14,599 bases of DNA from JBBSUX01 sp038234045. GTDB lineage: Bacteria; Pseudomonadota; Gammaproteobacteria; Burkholderiales; Burkholderiaceae_C. The notes beneath the pieces were generated by a model. That model had not been told where the DNA came from and did not search any database. It was given only the letters and a program-made list of their open reading frames with translations. Shown piece after piece: positions 1 to 8,627 of the stretch. The stretch is from contig JBBSUX010000063.1 of assembly GCA_038234045.1 (NCBI GenBank), positions 1 through 14,599 on the forward strand. Direction: 5' to 3'. The first letter of the stretch is position 1. Every line of letters starts with the position of its first letter. The position numbers were made by a program, and so were the translations under genes.

Positions 1-2
1 CG

Positions 3-83
3 GGGCTCAAGAAGGAAACTGCCAGAGCCCGGGAAAGAGCCGCCTGGATTATCCGGCAACTCACCATTGACGAGCACGAATGA
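3..83 (+). CDS. C-terminal fragment of an unidentified protein
   Basis: An open plus-strand frame enters from the left edge and stops at TGA 81-83. The 26 visible residues begin GLKKETARARERAAW and end in LTIDEHE. They are charged and look helical, as the end of a real protein would. No motif survives to identify it. It converges on the minus-strand metallopeptidase-like gene that ends at 204. The fragment is too short to exclude chance; the case for it is the lack of an earlier stop and a sensible amino-acid composition. Confidence 0.35.
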   Translation, partial: GLKKETARARERAAWIIRQLTIDEHE

Positions 84-203
84 AACTAGGACCCATGATC
101 ATTTACGTGCCGCATGATTCGGATGCCTCAATTTTCATCCGAGAACACTAGTCGTAAGCTCGCCCACTCCATACGGACGATGCGAAACCTCTCCCTAACC
201 AGG
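84..203. other. Intergenic gap between converging genes, with a weak hairpin
   Basis: This 120-nt gap lies between two converging reading frames. It contains a 7-bp inverted repeat, TCGGATG at 119-125 and CATCCGA at 136-142, with a 10-nt loop. There is no T-run after it on either strand, so it is at best a weak terminator. I see no gene, tRNA or clear promoter here. Confidence 0.3.
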
Positions 204-950
204 CTAGGAAGAGAGCAGAGCCTCAGCCATCCCATCCAGGCGACACTTGATACGCCTCCAGTCCGGGAGATGCACGTCTAGGAGTCGATAGAAGGCGATC
301 GAGTGATTGTGTTGCTTCAAATGGCAAAGCTCATGCAGGAGCACGTAGTCAATGCACTCGCGCGGTGCCCGCACCAAGGCTGGGTTAAGTGTAATTCGCC
401 CCTGCGGCGAGCAGCTTCCCCATTGCACCCGCATTGTTCTGATTGTGATTGGTGGCGTCACCCTGACCCATCGCAGACCTTTGCAGAGTTCTTCTAAACG
501 CCCTTTAAGCACCCATTTCGCACGATTTCTATACCAGCAATCCATCTCCTTGCGGATGGCTTTCGGGGAAAGTTCGCGGACTGCGACTTCCAAGTAACCT
601 CCACGCAGTCTTGCTGATTGCCCACCGGATTCGCTAGTCACCTTCAGACGATAGCGGCGTCCAAGATAGAAGACGGTCTCACCACTTAAGTACTCCCGTG
701 GTGTTACATGCCGCATACGGTTCTCGACTTCAAGCAATCGCTGGTGAACCCACCTGAGACGCTTGGTGACTGCCAAACGAATTTCAGACTCAGCAGCATG
801 CCCGGGAGCATCGATGAGCACCCTTCCATCGGGCTCGATATGGATAGCTACGCTGGACTTCACGCGCATTCGAGACCGGCGGACCTCACACTTGATCCGA
901 CGCTCTCCATAGGGCAGCACCAGCTTGTAATCGGCCTGCGACATTTTCAT
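204..950 (-). CDS. YgjP/DUF45-family zinc metallopeptidase-like protein, last gene of the RM operon
   Basis: The 248-aa product has the YgjP-like metallopeptidase signature near its C-terminus: HELCH at residues 206-210 followed by H216. This gives an HExxH motif plus a third histidine for zinc. Upstream, VQWGSCS at about 174-180 and the LNP after it are typical of this SprT-like/DUF45 family. There is no signal peptide, so it should be cytoplasmic. Family members often sit beside hsdR, but I know of no established biochemical role for them. The ATG at 948-950 overlaps the hsdR stop (ATGA). The nearest GAGGAT-like ribosome site is far upstream, so translational coupling to hsdR is likely. A second in-frame ATG lies two codons in. 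The length is normal for the family. Confidence 0.85.
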   Translation of the reverse strand: MKMSQADYKLVLPYGERRIKCEVRRSRMRVKSSVAIHIEPDGRVLIDAPGHAAESEIRLAVTKRLRWVHQRLLEVENRMRHVTPREYLSGETVFYLGRRYRLKVTSESGGQSARLRGGYLEVAVRELSPKAIRKEMDCWYRNRAKWVLKGRLEELCKGLRWVRVTPPITIRTMRVQWGSCSPQGRITLNPALVRAPRECIDYVLLHELCHLKQHNHSIAFYRLLDVHLPDWRRIKCRLDGMAEALLSS

Positions 951-3900
951 TCGCGACTGAGTCCGATCCTCGTGATCTGCACCATCTGTTCGACCACCGT
1001 CCTGGCGGTGTCGAGACCCATCAGTGGGAACAGTCGGGGCAGAAGGCTTTTGCGGATGGCGGCTTCGATGCTCTGCGGATTCAGTGAGTTTTCGGCAATC
1101 GCATGCCGTACTAACGTGTCGATTTCCAACGCGAGATCAATGAATCGCTCCCGATCTTCGCTAGGCACCGCATCCATGCCGGCGCCCAGTTCCAGACGGA
1201 TGGCACCGTAGTACGCCTTCGCCTGTCGGTTGCCATCCAAGCGATCCGGAACCCCAGGCGTCTGCATCGCCTCAAGCCGACGCTCGAACTTCTTAAAAAG
1301 CGCGTATTGCTTCAGCGGGTGGTCGAACATAGCCTCCGCTTCGGCAATTGCCTGTCGCAGAAGTTCGCCAAAGACCTTTTGCGCGTAAGGATCGGCAGCC
1401 AGATCCTGCTCGATGGTTTTACGCACCCGGGTCTTGATTAGATCTGTCTCATTTCGCGTCTTCTCCTCGGACCAACCTTCCGGATCCGCAAGTTTTCCGA
1501 GTTCGTGGACCAGATAGACGCCGTCCGGCTCACGCACCTCGGTTCCGATCACCTGCTTATCTACCAGACGCCGGATCTGCTCTTCATAAACGCTGTAGTC
1601 AACGGTCTCCATTGCGTCTTGGCGTGCAATCCTCCGCAGGCCTGAGAAGAAACGCAGGTCTTCCTTGTAACGGGAGATCAGCGCCTCTGAAAAACTCGCA
1701 TCCTCGAAGAAGCTGCGAGACGACAACGCCATCTGGAGGCACAAGCCGAACTCCGTAAGCGCAGCCGAAAAATCGTCACGTAGCTTTTGCCGCTCATCGT
1801 GTTCCTGCCCTTCCGCGTCGGTTACGAAACGGGGGCTCAAGAGCTGCCTGTACTGTTCAATGTCCTTTCGGTTTGTCACGTTCTTGAAGAACGACCAAAG
1901 TTGATCATGCAGCGCGGGCAGCCGCTTGTACTCCGTGCTGATGGACTGAAAGAGACCCTCGATGTCAGTGAGGTCAAACCCTGCTTGGGTCTGAGCCTCC
2001 AGATCTTGGTAGGCCCTTACCGCCGTGTCCAGTTCCGGAAGAATCCCGCGGTAGTCGACCAATACGCCATAGCGTTTAGCGTCATGCAGACGATTAACCC
2101 GTGCCACCGCTTGGATCAGACTGTGCCCTTTCAGGGGCTTGTCGATATAAAGCACCGTATTGCGAGGCTCATCGAATCCGGTCAGCAGCTTGTCGACCAC
2201 AATCAGCAGATCTGGCGAACCGTCGCTGCCGAAATCCCGCACGACATCCTTCTCGTACTCTTCAGGGTCGATCTTGTGATCAACAATATTCTGCTTCCAC
2301 CATTTCTGTACTTCGGGCAACGTGTCCTCGTCGACCTCGGTGTTCCCTTCGCGTGTATCCGGCGCAGAAATCACCACAGCACTGCTGACTAACCCCGTTT
2401 GATCCAACGCCCGCTTATAGCGGATGGCGTCGAGCTTGCTGCCTGTGGCGACCTGCCCCTTCAAGCCCATGTCCAGCTGCTTGATGTTGTCGTTGAAATG
2501 GGTGGCGATGTCCCAAGCGATTAGCTCGATCCGGTTCGCTGCACCATAGACGGCGCGCTTGCTGGCAAACTTCTGCTTCAGGTCGGAGCTCTGGGCATCG
2601 GTCAGGCCTGCCGTGATTTTGTCAAACCAACGATTGACCGCCTCCTCATTAATGTCCAACTCGGGAACTCGCTCTTCGTAAAGGAGCGGCGCCACGGTTT
2701 CGTCTTCAACGGCGCGTTGCATCGAATAGGCATGGACGATCGTGCCGAATTTGTTGGCGGTCTTCTCATTCTTGAGTAGTGGGGTGCCAGTGAAAGCCAG
2801 GTAAGCGGCGTTAGGCAGTGCCTTGCGCATCCGCTCATGCGTCTCCCCGCCATGGCTACGGTGACCTTCATCCACTAATACGATCAGATCCGCCGAATCA
2901 TTGCGGCATTCCGGCAGCTTCGATGCCGTGTTGAATTTCTGAACTAGCGAGAACGTGATGCGCTCATTGCCATGACCGATGCGGCGGGCGAGATCGCGCC
3001 CTGTTGTGGCTTTGCTGCGCTCGCCTTCCTTCTTCGTCGCGATCGCGGAGCCAAATGCACCGCCACTGATGAAGTTGCGCGACAGCTGGGTCTCCAGATC
3101 GATGCGATCAGTGACCACGATCACTCGACATTCCTTCAATGCCTGATCCAGCACTAAGGCTTTTGTGAGGAACACCATGGTGAAACTTTTGCCGGAACCG
3201 GTGGTGTGCCAGAGCACACCACCCTCGCGGCCGCCATCAGGGCGAACCTGACGGATACGTGCCAGCAATGCACGGATGCCGAAGAACTGCTGGTAGCGCG
3301 CCACCACTTTGCCTACCTTGCGGTCGAACAAGACGAAGCCTCGGAGGAATTCCAACAGGCGCGCCGGCGTTAGCAGGCCGGCCAACAGGCGATCCTGATC
3401 GGTGGGCAACATCGGCTGCGACCACAAGGACTCGCAGTAAGCACGTAGCTTGGTTGGCTTGCCTAGGAGCAAGGCGCTCCGCGCCTCAGTAGTGAGCGTT
3501 CTGTTTTTGATCTCTGCCAGCTTTACTTCGCTGAACTCCTCTTCGCGCCAACGCGCCCAGAACTTCACCGGGGTATGCGTGGTGCCATAGCGGCCATCGG
3601 TCATGCTGATCGATAGCAGCAGTTGCGCGTAGCCGAATAGCTGCGGGATCTCGTCCTGGCGTTGGTTGCGCAGGTGCTGACTGATGCCTTCGGTCACCAT
3701 CGCCTTGCTAGCGTGTCCAGACTCGGGGCGCTTGGCTTCAATGACCACCAACGGTATGCCATTGACGTAGCAGACGATGTCCGGCGTGCGGTGGTGCGTG
3801 CCTTGGGTAGACAACACCTCGCACTCCTCGGTGACATCCCACAGATTGGCTGCTGGATCAGTCCAGTCGATGACCGGAATGGTCGGCTGGTGCTTCTTGC

Positions 3901-4240
3901 CGTCCGGCATGAATTCGGTGACGGTGATGCCGAGCGCTAGCAGTTGATATAGACGCTCGTTGGCGACCAGCAGTCCTTCACCCAGTGGTAGCGCAGACAG
4001 ATCGCGCACAATCTGGTCGATGGCGCTAGGCGAGAGCGGGTAACGCTCGCCTTTGTAGTCGAAGCTCCGCGTCTTTAGCACCTCGATCAGGCGGGGCTTG
4101 AGCAGCACCTCTCGGGTGCCGCCGCGTAGTGAGAGACAGTCCGCTGTACTCAGGTAGCGCCAGCTGAGGTTTGTCAGCAGGTGCAGCGCCGGAATTTGTG
4201 CGCTGGCCTGCTCCCGAGTGTCGGGGGTGCTGTGGTTCAT
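947..4240 (-). CDS. hsdR: Type I restriction enzyme subunit R (HsdR)
   Basis: This is the motor and nuclease subunit of a type I restriction enzyme; with HsdM2S it translocates and cuts unmethylated DNA. The 1097-aa length is normal. The N-terminal nuclease domain shows PD-(D/E)xK residues D154 and E168-A-K170 in the context IPLVVIEAKRPES. The SF2 helicase follows: Walker A TTGSGKS at 346-352, a DEGH box at 457-460 with SHGG after it, and FTGTP at 483-487. Later, LLTGFDEP and QAVARVNRLH match the second RecA-like domain (motifs V and VI). A C-terminal helical region should bind the methylase core. The ATG at 4238-4240 overlaps the HsdS stop by 4 nt and has AGAGGT (plus-strand 4250-4255) as ribosome site. 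No frameshift or lost catalytic residue is visible, so it looks active. Confidence 0.97.
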   Translation of the reverse strand: MNHSTPDTREQASAQIPALHLLTNLSWRYLSTADCLSLRGGTREVLLKPRLIEVLKTRSFDYKGERYPLSPSAIDQIVRDLSALPLGEGLLVANERLYQLLALGITVTEFMPDGKKHQPTIPVIDWTDPAANLWDVTEECEVLSTQGTHHRTPDIVCYVNGIPLVVIEAKRPESGHASKAMVTEGISQHLRNQRQDEIPQLFGYAQLLLSISMTDGRYGTTHTPVKFWARWREEEFSEVKLAEIKNRTLTTEARSALLLGKPTKLRAYCESLWSQPMLPTDQDRLLAGLLTPARLLEFLRGFVLFDRKVGKVVARYQQFFGIRALLARIRQVRPDGGREGGVLWHTTGSGKSFTMVFLTKALVLDQALKECRVIVVTDRIDLETQLSRNFISGGAFGSAIATKKEGERSKATTGRDLARRIGHGNERITFSLVQKFNTASKLPECRNDSADLIVLVDEGHRSHGGETHERMRKALPNAAYLAFTGTPLLKNEKTANKFGTIVHAYSMQRAVEDETVAPLLYEERVPELDINEEAVNRWFDKITAGLTDAQSSDLKQKFASKRAVYGAANRIELIAWDIATHFNDNIKQLDMGLKGQVATGSKLDAIRYKRALDQTGLVSSAVVISAPDTREGNTEVDEDTLPEVQKWWKQNIVDHKIDPEEYEKDVVRDFGSDGSPDLLIVVDKLLTGFDEPRNTVLYIDKPLKGHSLIQAVARVNRLHDAKRYGVLVDYRGILPELDTAVRAYQDLEAQTQAGFDLTDIEGLFQSISTEYKRLPALHDQLWSFFKNVTNRKDIEQYRQLLSPRFVTDAEGQEHDERQKLRDDFSAALTEFGLCLQMALSSRSFFEDASFSEALISRYKEDLRFFSGLRRIARQDAMETVDYSVYEEQIRRLVDKQVIGTEVREPDGVYLVHELGKLADPEGWSEEKTRNETDLIKTRVRKTIEQDLAADPYAQKVFGELLRQAIAEAEAMFDHPLKQYALFKKFERRLEAMQTPGVPDRLDGNRQAKAYYGAIRLELGAGMDAVPSEDRERFIDLALEIDTLVRHAIAENSLNPQSIEAAIRKSLLPRLFPLMGLDTARTVVEQMVQITRIGLSRE

Positions 4241-5406
4241 GCCTGCACTACCTCTGCGAACTTCGGCCGGCGCACGCGGCGCTTACCTGTGAGTAGGGCC
4301 TCAAGAAGTGCGCGTTTCTGTCTTTGAAGAGCAGCCAACTGTCTCTCGTAGTTAACAATTTCGGAAATCGCAGTATCAATAGCCTCAGCGATAGCACGTT
4401 GCTCTTGAAGCTCGGGCACATCGATGTCCACACGCAGCAAGTCAGACGGATTCACACGCCTCGCTTTCCGACCGCCGTTCGCTAAGCCCAGCTGCGAACG
4501 ATAAAAGCGCGTACTTGAAATGAGGTGAAGGAACCAGCGTGGTTCGACCAGATTCGAAAAGTCAAATGTAGGGAGATCGAGCGTGCTCTCGTAGCCATCG
4601 AGATCTTTAGGAATGATACCGAATGCACCATTTAGGAAATCGAGCTTGCTGTAGATGAATTGCCCGCCTCGACGTTGGTAGTACTGTGTCGAATCGCTCC
4701 CTATTCGCTTCTCACGCTTGGCGGTGACACCCCGACCATATAGTTTTACGGTGAGCTTTCTTGCGGATTGTCCTCCGGAACCCGTGATTCGACTTTCTTT
4801 CACGAGGTCTGATAAGTTCCGCTGTACCCAGTCACGGTTTTTCAGAAGACGTTTTTCCCCGCTCAGCAACTTATCGCTCAAGAATTGCTTTTGTTCGTGA
4901 CTATTGATGAGCAGTCGCTCGATTGCTGCGATAGCTTCATCCCAAACGCTGAGCAACCGACCGATTTGCTGTTGCTCCTCCTTCGGTGGAAGCCATAGCT
5001 CCAGCTCCTCCAAGCCAGCCTTGGTCAACTTGTATCGGGCAACACCTTGACGAGATAACACAGCGGTAAGATCGCGATGCATGAACCAGTAATGGAACCA
5101 CTGCGCCGTACAAGCTTCAGAATTTCCAATGATATGCGCATGATTATTGACGTTAGCTTTCCCAGCAAAAAGCAAGGTCATTGATCGATCACGGAACTTT
5201 AGAAAGTGATCTCCATCTTCGCCAATGAGGGCAAACTCTTCGTCGATTCTGTAGTGATCGATGTACCCCAAGACCCCTGTCGGTCCGAAGTACGGGTACT
5301 CACCGGGGATCTTCGTCCGCTCTTCAGTGCTTAGTGGTAGCCGAAGGTTGTTCTTGATCGCGCAGGCGTCGCGGACTGTGGAGCGTTTCCATCCATCAGG
5401 AAGCAT
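4237..5406 (-). CDS. hsdS: Type I RM specificity subunit S (HsdS), two TRDs
   Basis: HsdS reads the bipartite target sequence for both methylation and cleavage. The 389-aa product has the usual two-fold layout. TRD1 covers about 1-136, opening with MLPDGWKRSTVRDA. A conserved helical spacer covers about 137-185, starting LWLPPKEEQQQIGRLL. TRD2 covers about 193-328. The second spacer covers about 329-375, with DVPELQEQRAIAEAID and ALLEALLTGKRRV. I chose the ATG at 5404-5406, not one 117 nt upstream, because it starts at the family's typical LPxGW motif. It also has AAGGGAG about 7 nt before it, and it avoids a long overlap with the RhuM gene. The overlap that remains is 11 nt. TRD2 looks like the EcoKI-independent, highly variable kind, so the target cannot be read from the sequence. 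Confidence 0.93.
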   Translation of the reverse strand: MLPDGWKRSTVRDACAIKNNLRLPLSTEERTKIPGEYPYFGPTGVLGYIDHYRIDEEFALIGEDGDHFLKFRDRSMTLLFAGKANVNNHAHIIGNSEACTAQWFHYWFMHRDLTAVLSRQGVARYKLTKAGLEELELWLPPKEEQQQIGRLLSVWDEAIAAIERLLINSHEQKQFLSDKLLSGEKRLLKNRDWVQRNLSDLVKESRITGSGGQSARKLTVKLYGRGVTAKREKRIGSDSTQYYQRRGGQFIYSKLDFLNGAFGIIPKDLDGYESTLDLPTFDFSNLVEPRWFLHLISSTRFYRSQLGLANGGRKARRVNPSDLLRVDIDVPELQEQRAIAEAIDTAISEIVNYERQLAALQRQKRALLEALLTGKRRVRRPKFAEVVQA

Positions 5407-6481
5407 CACCGTCTCCCTTACGACCAACCTTCTCAATCGCTTCCAGTTCCTTGATGTCATCTGCATCCGCCGACACTGCTTCGGCCTGCCGTCGCTTGGC
5501 ATCAAACTCCGCGTAGCGATCATGTGCGATCTGCTGCATGCGATCGTGGCTGATTGAGCCGGCTGTCTTGAGTAGCGGGCGCTCGTTGAACTCTACGAAG
5601 CGATCAACGTACTGGCGCCAGTCTTCCAGCCGCTGGTGCGGGCGCTGGCCCGCGCGGTCCTCGCCGTAATCGAGAAACATCGAGGCGATCCGGTTCAATT
5701 CGGCGATCTCGGCCGCATCGAGATAGTTCTTGGCGACGATCACATCGGTCTTGCGCACGCGACCAGCCTTCCAGTTGGTCAGCGCCATATTGGGTTGGCC
5801 GGGGTCGGCGCGTTCCACCACGATCTCGGCTGCAGTCTTGCGGGCCACGGCATAGAGCATCTTGTTCTGCACGGTGGCGAAGAACTGGCCGGCAACTTCC
5901 ACATCGTCGCTATAGTCCACAGATAGAGCGAACAGGTCGCGGACCTTCTGGTAGAAGCGCTTCTCCGACGTGCGGATGTCGCGGATGCGTTCCAGCAGGT
6001 CGTCGAAGTAGTCCCAGCCGGTGGGGTCCTTCAGACGTTCGTCGTCCATGACGAAACCCTTGACCAGGTATTGCTTCAGGTGGGCAGTAGCCCACTGCCG
6101 GAACTGGGTGCCACGCGGGGACTTTACCCGGTAGCCGATGGCTAGGATCATGTCCAGGCTGCATGTCTGCAGGCGGCGCTCGACCTGGCGCTGACCCTCG
6201 CGTTGAACTGTCAAGTATTCCTTGACAGTTGCCTCAGGTAGCTCGCCCTCTGCGAGTATGTTCTTGATATGTAAGCTGATGTTTTGTTTGGTGGTCTGGA
6301 ACAGCTCAGCCAGTTCCAGCTGGCTGAGCCAGACGCTGCCACCATCGGTCCTTAAATAGAAACGGGCGGTCCCGTCCTCGGTGGGGTAAAGGACCAGCTC
6401 GCCATGACCGGTCGGCACCATGTTGCCGATAGGGGTCGCTGCTGCCTTGGACGGTGCTGAGGGAGGCTTGCGCTTACTCAT
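5396..6481 (-). CDS. RhuM-family protein encoded inside the hsd operon
   Basis: The 361-aa product matches the virulence RhuM family (named after rhuM of Salmonella pathogenicity island 3; molecular function not established). Residues 52-80, with LSQLELAELFQTTKQNISLH, have the spacing of a helix-turn-helix and suggest DNA binding. Family hallmarks follow: a segment around EGQRQVERRLQTCSLDMILA, the GYRVKSPRGTQFRQWA stretch (about 116-131), and a helical C-terminal half. It has no signal peptide or membrane segment. Its ATG overlaps the hsdM stop by 8 nt (ATGAGTAA) with AAGGAA (plus-strand 6489-6494) upstream, and its end overlaps hsdS, so it is made together with the RM subunits. RhuM or Fic-like genes are known passengers between hsdM and hsdS. 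A regulatory or toxin-like role is possible, but this is inference. Confidence 0.88.
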   Translation of the reverse strand: MSKRKPPSAPSKAAATPIGNMVPTGHGELVLYPTEDGTARFYLRTDGGSVWLSQLELAELFQTTKQNISLHIKNILAEGELPEATVKEYLTVQREGQRQVERRLQTCSLDMILAIGYRVKSPRGTQFRQWATAHLKQYLVKGFVMDDERLKDPTGWDYFDDLLERIRDIRTSEKRFYQKVRDLFALSVDYSDDVEVAGQFFATVQNKMLYAVARKTAAEIVVERADPGQPNMALTNWKAGRVRKTDVIVAKNYLDAAEIAELNRIASMFLDYGEDRAGQRPHQRLEDWRQYVDRFVEFNERPLLKTAGSISHDRMQQIAHDRYAEFDAKRRQAEAVSADADDIKELEAIEKVGRKGDGDAS

Positions 6482-7985
6482 AGCCCAGTTCCTTCAGGTA
6501 GCCGGCCATTTGCTCCTCCAACCGTGCCAGTTCGGTCTTGAGCAGTTCGCGCTCGCGACGCACCGCCATCAGGTCGATCTCTTCCTCTTCCTCGAACGTG
6601 TCGACGTACCGCGGGATGTTGAGGTTGTAGTCGTTCTCTGCGATCTCGGCCGGGCTGGCGAGATAGGCGTACTTGTCGACGCTCGTTCGCGCCTGAACGG
6701 TATCGAGAATGCGCTGCAGGTCCGACTCACGTAGAACGTTCTGGTTCTTCCCGTCCTGATAGTCGCGGCTGGCATCGATGAAGAGCACCTTGTCGTCGGC
6801 TTTCTTCTTACGGAACACCAGCACTGCCGCCGGAATGCCGGTGCCGTAGAACAGCTTCTCCGGCAAACCGATCACGACGTCGAGCAGGTTCTCGTCGATC
6901 AGTTGCTTGCGGATGCGGCCTTCAGCCGCGCCGCGGAACAGCACGCCGTGCGGCACAACCACCGCCATGCGACCGCTGCGCGGCTTCATGGTCTCGATCA
7001 TGTGCAGGATGAAGGCATAGTCACCCTTGGTGCGCGGTGGGGCGCCGCGCCGGAAGCGGCCATATGGGTCCGCGTCTGCGCCTTCATGGCCCCACTTCTC
7101 CAGCGAGAACGGAGGATTGGCGACCACGATGTCGAAGTGCTTGAGGCTATTGCCGCCGTCCAGCAGCTTGGGGTTGCGGATGGTGTCGCCCCACTCGATG
7201 CGGTGGTTGTCCTCGCCGTGCAAGAACATGTTCATCTTGGCCAGCGCCCAGGTGCTGCCGATCGCTTCCTGGCCGTACAGCGCGTACTTTCGCGAGCCGG
7301 TGCGCTCACGGATCAGGCGTCCGCACTTCATCAGCAATGAACCGGAACCGCAGGTGGGATCGCAGATTTCATCGCCTTCTTTCGGGGCCATGAGGCGTGC
7401 CATCAGGGTGGACACCTCTGGCGGCGTGTAGAACTCGCCCGCTTTCTTGCCGCTAGTCGAGGCAAAGTTCTTGATTAGGAACTCGTATGCGTTGCCAATG
7501 ATGTCCAACTGTCCGATACGGCTGGGGCGCAGGTTGAGCTCCGGCTTGGCGAAGTCTTCCAGCAGGTGACGCAGGATGTCGTTCTTCTGCTGTTCGTCTC
7601 CCAGTTTGTTTGAGTTGAAGCTGATGTCCTGAAAGACGTCCCGCAGCTTGCCAATGTTGGCGTCTTCAATGGCATGCAATGCCTTGTCGATACGTTCTCC
7701 ATTTCCCGGCTGGTGGCGCTTGTCGTGCACCGCATAGAAGTTGGCGCTGGCCGGAAGAACGAAACGCTCGTTCTTGAGCATCTCCTCGATCAGCTCGGGG
7801 TGATCGCCGTATTCGACCTTGTAGGCGTCGTAATGATCCTGCCAGACGTCGGAGACGTACTTTAAGAACAGCATGGTTAGAACGTAGTCTTTGTAGACAC
7901 TGGGATCCACTGTTCCGCGGAAGGTGTCGCAAGCTCCCCATACGGCGGCATTGATGGTGTCTTGGCTGGTATCGCTCGTGCTCAT
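6474..7985 (-). CDS. hsdM: Type I RM DNA methyltransferase subunit M (HsdM)
   Basis: This is the N6-adenine methyltransferase of the type I complex; it uses S-adenosylmethionine to protect host sites and forms the M2S core. The 503-aa length is standard. The N-terminal HsdM_N helical domain spans about 10-150. GEFYTPPEVSTLMARL at 183-198 leads into the SAM-binding motif I DPTCGSG (209-215). The catalytic motif IV NPPF lies at 290-293, the gamma-class adenine methylase signature. The C-terminal 465-497 stretch is a charged coiled coil (EEEEEIDLMAVRRERELLK) expected to contact HsdS. The ATG at 7983-7985 has GGAAGA upstream (CGGAAGACGAC before ATG) and lies 18 nt after the half-HsdS stop. All key residues are present. 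Confidence 0.97.
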   Translation of the reverse strand: MSTSDTSQDTINAAVWGACDTFRGTVDPSVYKDYVLTMLFLKYVSDVWQDHYDAYKVEYGDHPELIEEMLKNERFVLPASANFYAVHDKRHQPGNGERIDKALHAIEDANIGKLRDVFQDISFNSNKLGDEQQKNDILRHLLEDFAKPELNLRPSRIGQLDIIGNAYEFLIKNFASTSGKKAGEFYTPPEVSTLMARLMAPKEGDEICDPTCGSGSLLMKCGRLIRERTGSRKYALYGQEAIGSTWALAKMNMFLHGEDNHRIEWGDTIRNPKLLDGGNSLKHFDIVVANPPFSLEKWGHEGADADPYGRFRRGAPPRTKGDYAFILHMIETMKPRSGRMAVVVPHGVLFRGAAEGRIRKQLIDENLLDVVIGLPEKLFYGTGIPAAVLVFRKKKADDKVLFIDASRDYQDGKNQNVLRESDLQRILDTVQARTSVDKYAYLASPAEIAENDYNLNIPRYVDTFEEEEEIDLMAVRRERELLKTELARLEEQMAGYLKELGYE

Positions 7986-8003
7986 GTCGTCTTCCGTAAG
8001 GGT

Positions 8004-8591
8004 TTAGCCGAGCAAGTGCTCGGCGACAGCCGCTAATTCGGCTTCTCGGTTTTGAATTAGTGCCTGGAGAGCGCGTCGCTCCGCGGCGGCGGTGCGCTCC
8101 AGCTCAATGACGGACCGCTGCTGTTCTAACGGGGGAATTTGAATTTCGACCAACTCCAGAACCGAGCGGCGAATGCTGAGCTGGTGGCTGCCCTCTGCCG
8201 ACTGGTGCAGATAGCGCTGTGCCGGCTGCTGATTGAGTTGCCAGACCAAGAAGCCGGGTAGCAGCCGCTCCGTTTGTTTCACCCTAATCACATAGAGGTG
8301 GGGCGAGCACACGGTCCGAGGCGACGGATCGGTAACCAGCACGGCGTAGTTGCTCGTACCCCTCGCGACGAAGAGCAGGTCCTGATCTCGAAGCCAGTCT
8401 GGCTCCTTGCGACCGTGCAATTCCGTCGCCACCAGCGGGTCGCAGTCCCTGAGACCTGTTCGAGTTACATCCTTCATCTGGATGACGCGAACACTGCCTC
8501 CGGGCGTCTCGGGGATGGAGCCACGAAACGGGTAGCCCTGCCGGATTTCGGCAACGGCATTTAGATCTGTTCTGACTGCGTCATTTCGCAT
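8004..8591 (-). CDS. Single-TRD half-size HsdS-like protein, first gene of the RM operon
   Basis: The product looks like one half of an HsdS: a single target recognition domain (about 1-150, including QGYPFRGSIPE and VIQMKDV) and one conserved helical spacer (IQIPPLEQQRSVIELERTAA, 151-170, to about 190). A full HsdS has two of each. It could homodimerise to give a symmetric target, as engineered and natural half-HsdS proteins do, or modulate the full HsdS downstream. I chose the ATG at 8589-8591 (195 aa). Starts at 8610-8612 and 8661-8663 lie within or upstream of a good minus-strand promoter, and the latter has no ribosome site. The chosen ATG has no Shine-Dalgarno either and sits where transcription should begin, so a leaderless mRNA is likely. 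With the longest start it would be 219 aa. Confidence 0.8.
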   Translation of the reverse strand: MRNDAVRTDLNAVAEIRQGYPFRGSIPETPGGSVRVIQMKDVTRTGLRDCDPLVATELHGRKEPDWLRDQDLLFVARGTSNYAVLVTDPSPRTVCSPHLYVIRVKQTERLLPGFLVWQLNQQPAQRYLHQSAEGSHQLSIRRSVLELVEIQIPPLEQQRSVIELERTAAAERRALQALIQNREAELAAVAEHLLG

Positions 8592-8599
8592 GATGCGAA
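8585..8599. promoter_or_regulatory. 15-bp palindrome over the half-HsdS start codon
   Basis: TTCGCAT, a central G, then ATGCGAA form a perfect 7-bp inverted repeat. It covers the start codon of the half-HsdS gene and touches the minus-strand -10 region. The size and symmetry suit an operator for a dimeric repressor. The RhuM-family protein, with its HTH-like segment, is a candidate ligand. This assignment is inference. Confidence 0.45.
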
Positions 8600-8627
8600 T
8601 ATTGTTTGACATCCTCGGCAATGTCAA
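8598..8627 (-). promoter_or_regulatory. Predicted sigma70-like promoter for the RM operon
   Basis: On the minus strand, a perfect TTGACA (plus 8622-8627) is followed 18 nt later by AATATT (plus 8598-8603), a 4/6 match to TATAAT. A start about 7 nt downstream would fall at 8591, the A of the proposed half-HsdS ATG, giving a leaderless transcript. It overlaps the plus-strand promoter almost completely. Confidence 0.55.

Noticed and set aside
119..142. Hairpin near the left edge as a terminator
   Set aside because: 7-bp stem with a 10-nt loop and no T-run on either strand; too weak to call.
3237..3492. Short frames on both strands within the HsdR gene
   Set aside because: They lie in the HsdR helicase region, whose frame is intact and conserved; no independent start signals.
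5407..5523. Longer HsdS N-terminus (39 extra residues)
   Set aside because: The extra part overlaps the RhuM gene, is Arg-rich without family match, and the internal ATG has a strong ribosome site before the conserved MLPDGW start.
6903..7431. Plus-strand frames of 130-145 aa inside hsdM
   Set aside because: Antisense to the conserved methylase motifs, no recognisable product. High GC makes long false frames common.
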